Notes under the pieces: generated by a model | The model's database searches: none | What the model was told of the DNA's origin: nothing | What the model saw: the letters and a program-made list of their open reading frames with translations, nothing else | Translations under genes and position numbers: made by a program | Shown: positions 1 to 11,931 of the stretch, piece by piece | Layout of the letters: every line of letters starts with the position of its first letter | Position numbering within the stretch: the stretch's first letter is position 1 | Assembly (NCBI GenBank): GCA_018389105.1 | Contig: JACATO010000337.1 | Location: forward strand, 124,001 to 188,000 | Direction of reading: 5' to 3' | Length of the DNA: 64,000 bases | Source: Nautilus pompilius | Lineage: Eukaryota; Mollusca; Cephalopoda; Nautilida; Nautilidae

Positions 1-116
1 TTAGGCAAGAGTATTCAAAGTTCAGTGATGACGTATCATCCTCAAAGGGTGACGCATTATTCAAGATGTACAATTTATGTTTGTGATGTCTCTGTTTCTC
101 ACAGAGATGAAAATAA

Positions 117-605
117 CACTTAAAGAAACATTTCAACTCTTCTAAACACCAGCAGAGTTGTTCAAGATCGTCTGGAACCAATAAACTGGACTCGTTTTCC
201 ATAAAACGTGATCCCAAATCAGAAAATGGTGTGATCAGAGTGGAATGCTTATCCACCCGCCTTCATTGTGGAACACAATCTTCCTCCGGCAGTTTTGGAC
301 TGTGCTTCAACATTTTTATCCAGAAGTTTCCGGATTCAGAAACAGCTGAAAGATACGGCTGCTCTAGAACTAAAACCAGTGCAGTAGTTGGAGAAATGTC
401 CGGCAGGGCAACTGAAAGAATTGCGAGTAACGTTAAAATAGGGCTTTCAGCTTGTCCCAGTGATGGCAATAATGACGCTGACAGTAAATTGCACCCTATT
501 TGGAAGAAACAGACAGACTTTAGAGGATCGATGTCATCCCTAATAAGGAAGATGGAGATAGCCAAACACCACATTTCTCTGAAGAATTTACAGATGACTT
601 CCTAA
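117..605 (+). mobile_element. hAT-type transposase relic (BED-like end plus middle region)
   Basis: An open frame of 162 codons with no suitable ATG ends at the TAA at 603-605. It reads H-L-K-K-H-F-N-S-S-K-H near its start, like the histidine half of a BED or C2H2-like finger. It continues with VIRVECL, then KFPDSETAERYGCSRTKTSA and a later SDGNNDADSKLHPI. From memory of the family, hAT-like transposases and their domesticated relatives have a similar block of the form FPDS-IA-ARTKT-A-IV followed by a DGSND-K-PI strand. The cysteine half of the finger (around MYNLCL) lies upstream in another frame, interrupted by stops, so the unit is broken at its 5' side. No catalytic C-terminal half follows. 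An AATAAA lies at 971-976. It could be a domesticated exon, but a decayed transposon is more likely. Confidence 0.5.
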
Positions 606-2395
606 AAAATCAAAAAAAAAACAAAACAAACAAAAACCAACAGTGCTACTTACAGAATACACTGCAATTAGTAAGTACTATGAAAAGAGACACTGCTACT
701 TGAATGTCAGTTACAGACAACAAAAAAAACTATAACGACAAACTTTTATTACAGCTGTTACCTGTGTTAGACTTTCTGGAGTTTACTCAGTAAATTGGCC
801 TCAGTGCTTCTGTAGATCTATGTTACAGATGTTGGAATTCTTATTTATTTAGCTTCATTAGTTACTCACCAGTCAAAAAAATCCTCTCTTGTTTTTTTTG
901 TTTTTTTGCAATACATACAGCAGCATTGTACAAGTTTTGAATTGAGTGAATGTAGAAGTTTACATGGATGAATAAAAGAGGTTTAATTAATAATTGAAAT
1001 GAGTTTTTTGTTCATTTAAAATCTGTGCTAAATTTATACAGATCAGATGGCCTTTGGTTTTTTTGTATGTATCAGTGTGTGGATTAGCACATAATAATTG
1101 GTTTGGTAGTGAAGAAGGAGAGTTTAACTACATAGCAGATCTGCCTGTAGGCTTTCTAATTTGCAAAATATAATTTCTTTTTTTAGGGGGGGGGTAATAT
1201 TTTAGATGTGTGGGCTTAATAATATGAAATCTTAGTGAAAATCCAGATGTTCCCCGAGCAGGTTTTACTTAATAAAAACATGCATCATGCTCTCTCTTTT
1301 TTGGAAATTGTTGGTAGCTTGCAGTAAAAGAGGCTTAGCAAATTTGAAACTCGTTTGTTTTTAAAGCATAGAATAGAAGTTAAAATTCTTTCTTAAAAAT
1401 ATAAAGTGCATTAGTTTTACTACCTGAACTTCCATTTGTTTTACCGGTATTCCTAACTTGTGATACCATTTTTGTTTTGTGAACGACACATTTAATCCTG
1501 CCAGTGTATTTTGATGCATTTCATCAAATGATAACTGATCAAAGAATGAACAAGCTCAGACTTTCTTTTTTAAAAAATACATTTTTACCACATTATTCGA
1601 TTCTGAGGTGCACTCTTCTTTTTTTAAATAGTAAATAAAAGAAAAATAGATTATCAAAATGGATGATCACAAATGGTTAGTTCTTGACTAAATGCACCTA
1701 GTTAGAACGAAAAGATTTCTTAGAATAGAAGAGATTAAATTCCAAGATTTTACTTGATGCATAGAAAAAATAGGAAGGTACAATAAATGCTTTTTAAAAA
1801 TTTTTTACTCTTTGTCCTGTCTAAAGAATCTGATATGCATTAAGTTTCAAATGCTCTCTTTTAATAGCTTTTCAAGCATCCTCATTTGTTATCTCACTGT
1901 GATGCATGTATTTTTCTGATGGTGTGCATTTGTGTTCTTCATTCATCCCCTCTATTGCATTTTCCTTCAATGACTTGTTGATGCAAATATGTGAAGGGCT
2001 GCCACTGTTAAGTTATTCCACCTGGAATGACAGTGAAATCATTATGGTCTTGCAAAGATGACTTCACGTTATCGGTAAGATGGCTTTTGAACACATTCAG
2101 CATCAGCATAGAATCTAGATTGAAAAGGGATTATTGGGTAACAGAACATTGCCAGTGATTCACAAGCTTGTATTTATCCAACCTTTTGCGGGGTGGTTGT
2201 AATAATGCCTTTCAAAAAGTTTCCATTCTTTGGTATTGTTTTTTATTTCAATTTTGTATGGTGTTTAAAATCACCAGCAGTATAGCATCGTATCATGATT
2301 ATGTGATCTTTTCTTGGTAAACATCATGTTTGAAAACACACATTAGGCCTGCATTACCAGTTCATTCCACAATATAGTTGTTAACATTTTAATAA
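606..2395. other. AT-rich non-coding stretch
   Basis: No open frame with recognisable protein content is visible on either strand. The stretch holds homopolymer A and T runs and a G run near 1186-1194. The poly(A) signal at 971-976 is listed separately. Confidence 0.5.
971..976 (+). promoter_or_regulatory. candidate poly(A) signal AATAAA
   Basis: AATAAA lies about 365 bases after the stop of the hAT-like frame at 117-605. This hexamer is common by chance in DNA this AT-rich, so it is weak support that the frame is transcribed. Confidence 0.25.
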
Positions 2396-2645
2396 AATGG
2401 CGCATCTCTTGAGCTGAACCAACTGATCTTAAGAAATCTGCGGGCAGGTGCTGACACGCATCTTTTGATGCAAGGAAAGGCCACTTTAAAGACCCTCGCT
2501 TTATGAAATCTGACTGAAATGCTCGTGTACAGCGGATCGCTGATATCTGTTTCTTTTGCTTGCACTACCAATAGACAGGCACTTCGTTGATGTTGAGATC
2601 ACTAGCCACATTCCTGTTGCCATTTTCTCCAGCGAACCAGACAAC
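2396..2645 (-). mobile_element. HTH (pogo/Tigger-like) DNA-binding relic
   Basis: On the minus strand the stretch reads ENGNRNVASDLNINEVPVYW, then a basic segment with TRAF and KWPFLASKD. From memory of the family, pogo/Tigger-type transposases start with a comparable helix-turn-helix: NGNR-AA-KF-V-E--VR-WRK followed by T-RAFRG--ARWP-LE. The reading needs a stop and at least one frameshift. No DDE catalytic half is visible nearby. The local base composition is clearly less AT-rich than its surroundings. An isolated fragment of a decayed DNA transposon is the best reading. Confidence 0.4.
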
Positions 2646-2699
2646 TTTTAATTGGGAAGTTCAGCTAAGTAAGCACTGTTAAAAAAAAAATAATAAAGT

Positions 2700-4660
2700 T
2701 AAGGTGGAGGTGGGTAATAAATTGGTGGTGATGTTCTTTTCTGGATTACAATGCAAGCCGACACTAGTATCCTTTGTTCTGTCTGTTGATGACAGTCCAA
2801 GACACCCTTAATTTTGACTAGATGTTTATTCCATAAATGCATTGTGTTCAGCTTAAGGGTCAAATGTCCAAAATAAGCAGATAAATTTGTATTAGATTTT
2901 GTGTTTCACCCATTATACTTTAATATTGATCATCTCACCATTGGCTTTGCAAAATATATATAAATGAATGAATAAATATTATTAAACTCAACATTTGATA
3001 AAAACTCTGCGAAGTACCTGATAAACTGACCTTGAAATCTGCTTAGCCAGATTTTTGGAAAGTGACGTTGAGAATTACTCCACTTTAACTAGCTTATAGC
3101 TTACTACGGTAAGTTTGAGTTTTATTGAATGGAACTCAAACACAGCATAGTTCTTTTTTGTGAAGACTCTCTTATTATAGGGAGTGCTAACCATAAAGGA
3201 ATACACAGGTGCTCACTGAAGCAGGTTTGTTTCAGTAGACAGGGCTTTGTCTGTTGAAGGAATGGAGCGGTTACAAATTACTTGCTAAGTAGGCATTTCC
3301 ATAATACTCTTTTTTTCTTTATCAGTAATATAATGTATGGTTTTCAACATTTATAAATGTTTTAGTAAGATTTATGTGGCAGTACACTTTTAATAGCTTT
3401 AATAATATCAGCAACTCTGTTTGTCTATGAAAATTGGTTCATGATACACACCCAATGATTACTATATATGTAATACTTTGCATTTGTGCTCGCACTTCTT
3501 TAAGATGAGTTGAGCTTTTAGTGTGATGCTTGAGATAAATAAAAAAAAAAAAGGCAGCACATCTGTCTCTCCAATAAAAAATGAGTGTATCAAGACCCGT
3601 GAACGGGAGGGGGAATACCCAGGAAAGTCCGTGCCAATATAATGAGACAGTGTAGGGGAGAGTTTTCAACAAGACAAAGTTCCACATCATTTAAGCTTCT
3701 CTTCTCACCCAAACCAACCACCACTCTATGGCTTAGGTTAGTTTTCAACTCCCGCTGCCTTGCATAATTACTTGATTTTTTTTTTAAAAAAAGAGTATGA
3801 ATCACATATCCCAGGAACAAGCCGATTGTTTTTGTTTATAATGTGATAAGTATTGAAAAATATTTGTAAACATTTCTTTTTTCAAAATACTTGTATTTCC
3901 AGTGTTGCTGCTGTTTAGCCTGTGTATTATTAGGTTCTGTTAACATTAACAGCTGAATAAAAGGCTGGCCTTTGTTAGGGTAAAACTAATGTCACACATC
4001 ATTGCATAACAACAGCTGAAATAATTCTAGCATTGCTACACATTACAAAATATTGAAAAAAAAACAACAAAAGACTAAATTATTGTGAGAAACACAGGTT
4101 TAGAGTTTAATGAAATTCCAATTATTTGTATTAATTTTGTACTTAATAAGAGTAATGCTTTAACATTGTCTTACAGGATACATTAAGTATATGAACAAAA
4201 GTCATTACTTTGTTTCACAATTTCTAAAACATTTTCATATAGTGTTTGTGCATAGATTTCTGTGGTATCCTTCATATTGTTTGTTTCTGCATCTGTAATG
4301 AGGTACTTAGGTTTTGGACATTTAATTCTACTTTTATTATTTAGAATATCACCTCTTTACCTGATAGTGGGACAAGTTAGGTTATTTTCAGCAGTGGATG
4401 ATAGCCTTTATTTACAGCCAGTTCGCTCTTCCTTCCTTTTTTGGTTGTTAGTTTAATTGGGATCATTTATTATTTGTTAGATAAATGGATTATTTTAAAA
4501 TTCTGTATAGTGTATCAGTTCAGATATGAGATGCAGATATGCATATTTTTGTTATATATAATTTCACTGTCTATTTTAGTTAATTGATGAAGTCTGACCA
4601 GTATTAAGAAATTTGTTGTTGATACAATATTGAAAATAATCATGGAAACATATGCAAGAT
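2700..4660. other. non-coding stretch with one GC-richer island
   Basis: I see no gene. An island at about 3555-3770 is GC-richer than its flanks and starts beside an A run at 3540-3552. Its short minus-strand frames match no family I recognise. It may be an old retrosequence, but this is not shown. Confidence 0.4.
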
Positions 4661-4754
4661 ATGCACAAATTATTAGTAAATTTCAACTGAGAGATGTATA
4701 TAATACATACACAATACATTATTACAGAAAAAAAATAAAATCAAAATAAATATG

Positions 4755-5470
4755 TTGTACAGTGTTTTAGTATGAGAACCATTTGCTTTATATAGAGCAT
4801 GAGACTTTGTTTTCACGCTCCTATTCCAGTTATTTATTCCAAATGTCCTGTAGCACGTTTCACGACTCATCCAAGGTATTGTTTAACTTTCTCAATAGCC
4901 ATATGACTTCATATTGTCTCAACAATGTTATATCAGGATTTCGTGCAGACCAAGGCATCTTTGTCAGTGTTCCATCAGCTGCTTTACATTCCAGATAGTT
5001 TTTCTCCACATTGACTGTATTTTTGGGATCACAGTCATGTTGGAAGATGGATCCCTGTCCAATAATGAGATGTCTTTATGATGGATAAGAACCTGAATGT
5101 ACCAATTGGCAGTCAGTATACATTCAGTTTTATGCAAATCGCTGACACCCTTTCCTGATATGCTGTATTGATCCACTCTCATACTTCACTGTAACAGTTA
5201 TATACCGACTGTTATTTTGCTTTTTGCTTTGCTATCAAACTACCATTGATTATTGTCAAACAGTTTATACTTGGACGTATCTTCCATGATCGTTTCCACT
5301 GCCCATTTCAGCCTTGTTGTTTGGTCACTTCTCTTCAGCAAATGTTTTGGGTCAGCTACACATCCACTGAAACCACTTTGCACAAATACGTATCTTACTT
5401 TTCTTGAAGAAACATTAACACCTGTACTTGCAGCTAAGTCATTTAAAGATCTCTACTAGCTCATTGCAAT
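4755..5470 (-). mobile_element. Tc1-like transposase relic
   Basis: Minus-strand fragments in alternating frames line up in order with a Tc1 transposase catalytic region. They are TVKYESGSI (compare VKYGGGS), GVSDLHKTECILTANWYIQV (compare G-L--I-G-M-A--Y--IL), FQHDCDPKNTVN (compare FQQDNDPKHT), MPWSARNPDITLLRQYEVIW (compare PAQSPDLNPIENLWDHL) and finally KSHALYKANGSHTKTL (compare AVI-AKGGHTKY). The second catalytic Asp survives in the QHDCDP piece. The residue expected to be the third acidic one (Glu of NPIE) is replaced. Several stops and frameshifts break the gene. No clear terminal inverted repeats were found, so the ends are approximate. Confidence 0.65.
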
Positions 5471-5479
5471 TAACTAATT

Positions 5480-6931
5480 TAATCATAGCTATACTGGTAA
5501 GGCTAAAGATATCATGGACTTGTTGGATCGAGGCCAAATGAGTTATATCACATTTGGAAAGTTTGCATTTGAAGAATAAATTTTATCTATTGTCACCAGT
5601 ACTAGTTTCATGCATTTTTCTCTGTCTTTCATACAGCTTCTTTCTGAAACATTTCAGACTACAATCTGTATGGAGTAACCTTCACTAACTAAGACTGATT
5701 TCTATACATTTGTCATGTGATATTTTTCCCCAAGAGCAATGGCAGTCATCATACATCCATCACACTGCAATGATATTACTCCCCATATGTTCTTACAGTT
5801 CTTATTGTTTGCATAGCAACTGATCATAGTGTACAATAAATCATTTCATTTTCATGAGGGTGGAGTAAAAAATGTATCTGATTTCCAAATCAAACAGAAA
5901 ACTAATTGTTTGTAATATTAGTGTAAAACAAAGTAAATAGCACGAATAATTACAACAAATGCCTATCCTACATTGGAGTTTGTTTAACTTGTATCTGGAA
6001 CACGTTTTTTTCAACTATTGACACAAAATGTTTCATCTGTTTCAAATTATTGGAAAATTTTAATGTATCCTTGAAAAAAAAAATGTTGGCTTGTTCAAAG
6101 CGCTACACAAATTAACCTGATTGCAGTGTTAAAAGAACAGCCTTTGCAGAAAGCTAGTTTTTGCGTGTTGATTATAGACGCACTAAAGTTGGTGAACTGT
6201 TATCGTGAGCAGTAAACTCTTTAAAACGAATTTTTTTTACTGCCTTCATAGTTCAGTATCTGAAGCACAAGAGGAGGACAAATGAAACTTGAATTATGCA
6301 GTCACCTTGCATTTGAAACCTTCCCGGGTCTGCAAGGAAGAGCGTGAACTTTAAAAAAAAATATATTAAAACGGTTTGAGAAACTGCGCATAAAAGTAAA
6401 AGATTTCACTTTCTCTTATAGAGCTCCACCAGTTTGTTAGCGTGCCCTTTTCTAGTTAAGAAAGTGATTGTGTCCTCAGATTTACACTCCAGAGAATAGA
6501 GGCACGCAAAGCCGGCATCTAGTTATCTACTGCAGCTGCATATGGACTGGGGTTTTTGTCTTAGATTTTATTTTCTTCTTCCAGGACCTGGTATTTAACT
6601 TGTAAATATTTCACTGCTTGGTGTAGGGTTTTACTGATAATTCTATAAAGTGAGCCACTCACATTAAGGTGGGTGGGGAGACACGACAATATTTAAAATT
6701 AATTTTCATATTAACATGTACGGAAATGCTGACATTTTCTTGTAACTTTATCTGTCATAACATCAGATTATGATACTGAGAGTTTTGATTACCATTTATT
6801 TTTTTCAAAACAAATACATTAGAGGACTTTTTTTTCTTTCATTTCTTTGAATTTCTGCTCTGGTCAGTTCACACAGTTTTTGGTTCTGAAATCGGTTTAC
6901 TTTCTTCTTCTTCTTCTTTTTTTTTTTCCAG
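5480..6931. other. intron-like sequence before the basic-domain exon
   Basis: No protein-coding signal is visible. The last 40 bases form a strong pyrimidine tract (TTCTTCTTC followed by a long T run) that ends in CCAG at 6928-6931, the acceptor of the next exon. Confidence 0.5.
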
Positions 6932-7160
6932 AACAATGAGGCTGACAAAAACCAGAGCAGAGATTCAAAGAGCATACAGAGAAAGGAAAAAACTTCGGGA
7001 AGGCGAATTATATTTAGAGAAGGAGCGGTACAGAGTGAAGCGCTACTATAGGCCGGCCTCCGAGCTCAGCTCGAAAGATCTGAAGGATCGAAGAAATCAA
7101 GTGAGAGAACGGATGATAAAATACAGAAAACGCTACCAGCTGTTGCAAAACTACATTTGA
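6932..7160 (+). CDS. candidate 3'-terminal exon: basic Arg/Lys-rich domain
   Basis: The exon begins after a pyrimidine-rich acceptor (TTTTTTTTTCCAG). Its first base completes a split codon, and 75 codons follow to the TGA at 7158-7160. The product reads TRAEIQRAYRERKKLREG, then YLEKERYRVKRYY and a second basic stretch RRNQVRERMIKYRKRY. About a third of residues are Arg or Lys. QRAYRERKK resembles bZIP-type basic regions, and the whole is like uncharacterised RAYRERKK-YL-KER domains that I recall from animal genomes. There is an ATG at 6936, but it lies four bases inside the exon directly after the acceptor, and the frame is open back to the junction, so an internal methionine is more likely than a start. 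Probable role: a nucleic-acid-binding tail joined to upstream exons outside the window. Poly(A) candidate at 8069-8074. Confidence 0.65.
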
Positions 7161-7201
7161 AATTGGGGGGAAAAGTGCACCATCCTCTCGTTTGCGCGCA
7201 C

Positions 7202-7229
7202 GTGTGTGTGTGTGTGTGTATGTGTGTGT
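7202..7229. repeat. (GT)n microsatellite
   Basis: The run is GT dinucleotides with one TA interruption. It lies just after the stop of the basic-domain exon, so it would be in its 3'UTR. Confidence 0.9.
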
Positions 7230-8068
7230 TGTAATTGTTCAACTGTTACTGTTGTTTTAAGCTCAAACATTCATGAAAAACTGATGTACACATTGTAGAT
7301 GCGCTGCCGATAAATGGCTTTAAAGATTATTATGTAGTTCACTGATTTATAGTTCAGTCAAATTGTACTTGAAAAAAAATGCCATTGATTTTATATTGAA
7401 ATAATGGCTAAACCAAAGTGTTACTAATTCCTTCCTTTTTTTAAAACAAAATATACAGTTAGGCTTAATGACAACAAAAGAAGTAACTTGAAAAAAAAAA
7501 TCTTTTCACTTTTCTTTAAATAACTCCTGTCATTTCACTTATTATTTTTTTTTTAGTTTTTCTTGGCCATTTTATGATGTCACTACTTTGGTGCTTTTGC
7601 AGATTCTTACCATAATAATTTGAATATCTCCACCAAATTCAAAGAAAAGAGTGAGTTTATCCATTTTCTATACATTCAGTCAAAGACATTTCTAAAATGG
7701 GCTGCTGAGGCAGGCAGACTCATTTTCTTTTTAAAAAAAAAAAAGATGCCACAAGTACATGGTAGCCAACATATTTTCCTAGTTGTCCAGTGTTTAATGT
7801 AAAGCTGTTAGTCCATAGGTTGTATTGTTGCCAATCTTTTACTTACATTGGATGTTGTGCTTCAAATAATTAATGTGCTTGGGAAGGAAGGTGAAAAATT
7901 ACTCTTACACCAACATCGTGGTCATCCATCCACCATCGCAGGCTGTTGCGTATCAAATTCACAGTGACGACTAGTTATCCATTTCAGCAACCACTGCACT
8001 GTGCAATGGCTTCTGCATCTTCTTGGGGAACTGGATGGGTTGCTCAGTGGATACTATTGGTGAATGTA

Positions 8069-8074
8069 AATAAA
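8069..8074 (+). promoter_or_regulatory. candidate poly(A) signal AATAAA
   Basis: This is the first AATAAA I found downstream of the basic-domain exon stop, about 910 bases away. Confidence 0.3.
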
Positions 8075-9753
8075 GACTGCCGCCACCATAGACTTTCTCC
8101 ATTCCATGTCTTCTGAATGTAGTGTATGTGTGTGTAGAAAAAATGTTTGAATCTTTGTGTTTACAGTCTGTTTGAAATAACAGTAGCCAGGAATTTTGTT
8201 ACATGGGCAAACTTTTCACTGATGAACACTCAAATTCTGACAGTTATTCATATGCATCTTTTGGAAAACCTTTCTGCCTATATTTGATGAAGGAATATTC
8301 AACCACAAGTATCAAATCTTGCAAGAAGATAGAATAACATCCCATATGCCTAGAGATAGTTTCAAAACAACTTGGAATGTACAGAATGAACTGTAGTTAC
8401 TTTCCTGGATCCTCAAAGTCCAGATATGGACCTCACATTTAGTGCATCCTATAAGGGGTGAAAGTCCTGGTCACCATTTGTAATCTGATAATTGTATGTC
8501 TACACATCTATAAACCACATGATGCAAACAGCACTTATACCAAATATTGATGTTGACTTCAAATAATATTGTACATATATTACAAAATAAATTGTACACA
8601 TGAGAAACTTATTGTGTTCAAATTAGTGCATCAGAGATCTATACTTAATAGTCATTTAGTAAAAAAAACATGTCTGACAGTAATTCAAATTTTCAGAAAC
8701 TTTAGCAGATAGATAAAAGTAGAATCTTGATATTGCATGCATTTTTAGAAGCAGTTTTCTTTTTTTTTAATATAAAATTTACTTAGTAGACTTACTAGAA
8801 GCTGTCTTGAATAATTTCTCTGGCACACCACACTGTTGTTATAATTTATACACAACACAACTGTTGTTTTATAGAGAAATTTGCAGGACTTCATATAGCA
8901 TATTTAATACTGTTGTGCACTGAAGACTGAAAAAAACCATAACTTTTTAAAAAAAAATATTAATTATGGAAAAATCAATTGAAATGGACAGTTGGATGAT
9001 TGAAGCACAATACATGGATTAATAGTTTAATTTTAAAAACCAACTGATTTAGTCAAAATCCTACTTATTTAAAAGACCAAGAAATTTATTCCACGTTGTA
9101 TGAATTGTAAAGCCAGCAGTGATCTGGATACAGCTTTATCAACATTCGCTCTAATGGGCTCTATTGTTTGATGTAGTTTAAGAGCTCTGGGATAGCGCAC
9201 AAGTACCACACACTAGTTTTCTCCAGTATCTATTTACTGGAAATAAGATTCTTTCAGATGCAAAAAGAAGTTCCTGCCAACATTTCAGTTGAACTATTTC
9301 ACACTTCTCAGCAGGATCATTACCTGTTAGGTGCATGCATGCACCTTTGGTTTTTTTTTTAAGACATCTGGGTGATCCTAACTGTTGAGAGCCAGCATGA
9401 CTTGGAATAAAATGGTTAGTATTAATTAGCTAGTGTGGTAAACTAGAGAAAGGCTTCTGTTATGTGCATGTACAAAACTTCTCAAAAGAGTCACTAATAC
9501 CCTTAACATTATTAAAATTAAGAATATGTATTAGTTTTGTGGATCTGATTTACACTTAAAGTATAGTTTCCCATGGAATAATCATTGTTTCTCTATTGAA
9601 TTTGTTATTTCTACATTGGTTTCCCATGTTTACACAAACGTTGATTAGTTTTTTCCTTATTACAGACCTTGTTCAAATAATGCCAAACACCAGATGCTAT
9701 TTCTGATAGGTTTAATTTCAATATTTGAACAACATCCCCAGTACACTGACAGT

Positions 9754-9990
9754 TTAAGTACACACGTCTCCTATTTCTCTTGTTTTTTGTTGTTTTTTTT
9801 TTGCTTGCATCATTAAAGTTAAATGCTGAAATTCTCCATGTTGGTTTTTTTTTAAAATTTTGTTTGAAGCATATTTAAAATCTTTTTCATCTTTTATTCT
9901 TAATTTTTGTAAAGATTTTTCAACTTTAATGACAGATAAGAAACCTGTACTGCACAGTGTCTTTAACCAAGGTACACAGAAAGATTGCAT
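9754..9990 (-). mobile_element. hAT dimerisation-region relic (C-terminal piece)
   Basis: A 78-codon minus-strand frame reads PWLKTLCSTGFLSVIKVEKS, then RIKDEKDFKYASNKI and EFQHLT. From family knowledge, hAT transposases end with a similar block: YLCE-GFS-L--IK-K-RN-L--E-DLR-AL-KI--RI, then Q-QGSH. The match is one of spacing and pattern (CSTGF, IK, ED-DFKYA-NKI, QH), not of long identity. No upstream catalytic half was seen. An alternative is a chance frame. Confidence 0.35.
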
Positions 9991-11300
9991 GTGGTATGAT
10001 GCTCCAAAATTATATATACTTTATGGATTCCTTTGAATAATTAGCTATTTAGTTAATAATAAACTATCTTTTTATCATTCTGCCTCATACAGTATACCCA
10101 GATTCTTTTAGGCTAATGTATATTTAAATCTCAGATTTTGGTGGATTGTGTTGCTTGTTAATAGAATTTCACTTTTCTGAGCTTAATTCTTCTGTGGATC
10201 ACTCAAATTATATTTCTCTGTCTCTCTCCCAGTCCTGATGAGTTGACCATTTCTGGCTTTGTTTGTGCTCCTGAAAGAGTTAACTTGATGAAGTCAACTA
10301 AAAAGAACACCGTTTTTTTTCTTTTTGTAGTCTAGTTTCTGTTAAATGATTTTATGGATGAATTTACCAATTGCAATAGATGTGTTGGAAAATTTGGCTT
10401 TGTTCTGTACCTTTGAACACGTTTTTCCACAGTCGAACTAATATATGCCAGGATTTTCTGATAGCAATAATCAAATACTTCAGCAAAAATATGAACCAAT
10501 ACAAATTAGAATTTTTCTCATTGCAAATTTCTTACCAGTTGCATATGCGAAACACTAATTTATTTTATTTTTGCTGATTGAAATAGTATTTCTATCACTT
10601 AGTTGAATTTCCATTGGTTGAAATATGCATCTTTAGGGCAAAGGTTACTTTCAGATGGTGCTCAAGTAAAGTGATCTGATATGTAAAAACTTACTAAATG
10701 ATTTTTCCTTGGAATTTTTTTTTAAGAGTTAAAATTAATAGAACTTTGCAAGCTTAGTTTGAAATTTCGGTGTCAGGTTAGCAGTAATACTGTCATTGAT
10801 GTACTATATGGTACTATGTCTTTCATCCCTGACTAGTGAAATGGATTCTTTTAATTCTCTTTTGTGAAATGAACCAGTCTGATCAGATTCCTCCCGATAT
10901 TTTTATTTTCTTTTAATTTTTACTTCAACTACATTACTTCAAATTTTTTTTTTAAAAAGCAGTGAAATGATTGCTGTACAATATGTAAGCATTCATGACC
11001 ATATTATTTCCTGTAGTTGGTTGCTTTTAACTCCAAAAATATAACATGCATTAATGCAAGTGTGCATACACGTTGGAGGGTCATAGGGAATACATTTCCA
11101 GAGTTTGTTACTGGGTGGCACCATTTTGTAACATCCTTGTTGATGTTTTTTCCTCCCTCTATACAAGTTTACAGAGCTATCAGATGTATGTTTGCTTGCA
11201 AACTAAGTTTCTCTCCAGGATCACATGGCACTCAGGAAGTTTTTTTTTGTAGCAATGAATTTAATGTGGGGGCAGGACCTTTATAACAGATATTTGTCAG
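9991..11300. other. AT-rich stretch without a recognised gene
   Basis: A GC-richer patch at about 11020-11290 reads open for 89 codons on the plus strand but resembles nothing I recognise. The rest is T-rich intronic-looking DNA. Confidence 0.4.
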
Positions 11301-11319
11301 GGCCCATGTCGCCCAAGGG

Positions 11320-11640
11320 TCATGCACAATCTCATCCATAAACTTGAGACAGGAGCTGTGGCCATGGCCAATGTCCCACAATCAGGATGCCGGCTAAACC
11401 TGTGGAAATTTTTGCAGAAATTTGGCAAGTGTCACCAGAAATCGGACAAGGCAGGTCTCATGGAGCAGATATCATCCATCGGGTTGCTAGTTCCACTTGC
11501 TTATCCCAGCAAACTATACAGAAGGTGATGCATGAGACATTAAAACTTTTTTTATACAAGATGCAAAGATTGCTAGAACTGCTTTCTGTTTACCCAGTGA
11601 AGCGGCTGAACATACTGTTCAATTTGGCAAAATGCTAATA
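11320..11640 (+). mobile_element. transposase helix-turn-helix relic (Tc/IS630 type)
   Basis: The plus frame ending at 11638 contains LSQQTIQKVMHETLKLFLYK and then MQRLLELL. Transposases with a Tc1/mariner or IS630-like N-terminus have a comparable helix-turn-helix: S-STV-RVLHEDLKL-PYKIQL-QEL. The piece upstream is shifted in frame, and the fragment ends after the KRL-IL segment with no DDE region. It lies about 300 bases before the seven-finger exon, in presumed intron. Confidence 0.45.
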
Positions 11641-11931
11641 TAATCTTGTTTCAAGAAATGAGTATTGATAACTCGATTTTTGTACATTTATATAACGATT
11701 TAAGAAGGAACATTTAAAAATTAACATGGCTGTTTTGGTATGACATCGCAGTAGTGGTAAGCAAACTCTGGAAATGCATTCTCCATGACACACTGTTCTG
11801 TTAAATTGGAAGTTATAAATAACTAACTGCAGGAAGTAACTTTATGTTTGCCCAGTGTGTGTGTGTGTAGTTTTTTCTGTTCTTCAAAATGCCCAGAATA
11901 TCTTTCGACAATAATTTTTCATATCTTTCAG

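Larger units (their letters stand above)
7161..9753. other. probable 3'UTR followed by intronic or intergenic DNA
   Basis: The stretch starts with a (GT)n run and includes an AATAAA at 8069-8074. A GC-richer patch at about 7900-8110 has no frame that I recognise. Nothing else is coding. Confidence 0.45.

Noticed and set aside
231-290. Possible acceptor CCTCCGGCAG inside the hAT-like frame, in the shared phase
   Set aside because: Transposase-like sequence continues across it (VIRVECL upstream, KFPDSE downstream), so a junction there is unlikely.
3439-3820. Two minus frames of 83 and 76 codons in a GC-richer island
   Set aside because: No family resemblance and no splice or start context; kept only as a note in the non-coding entry.
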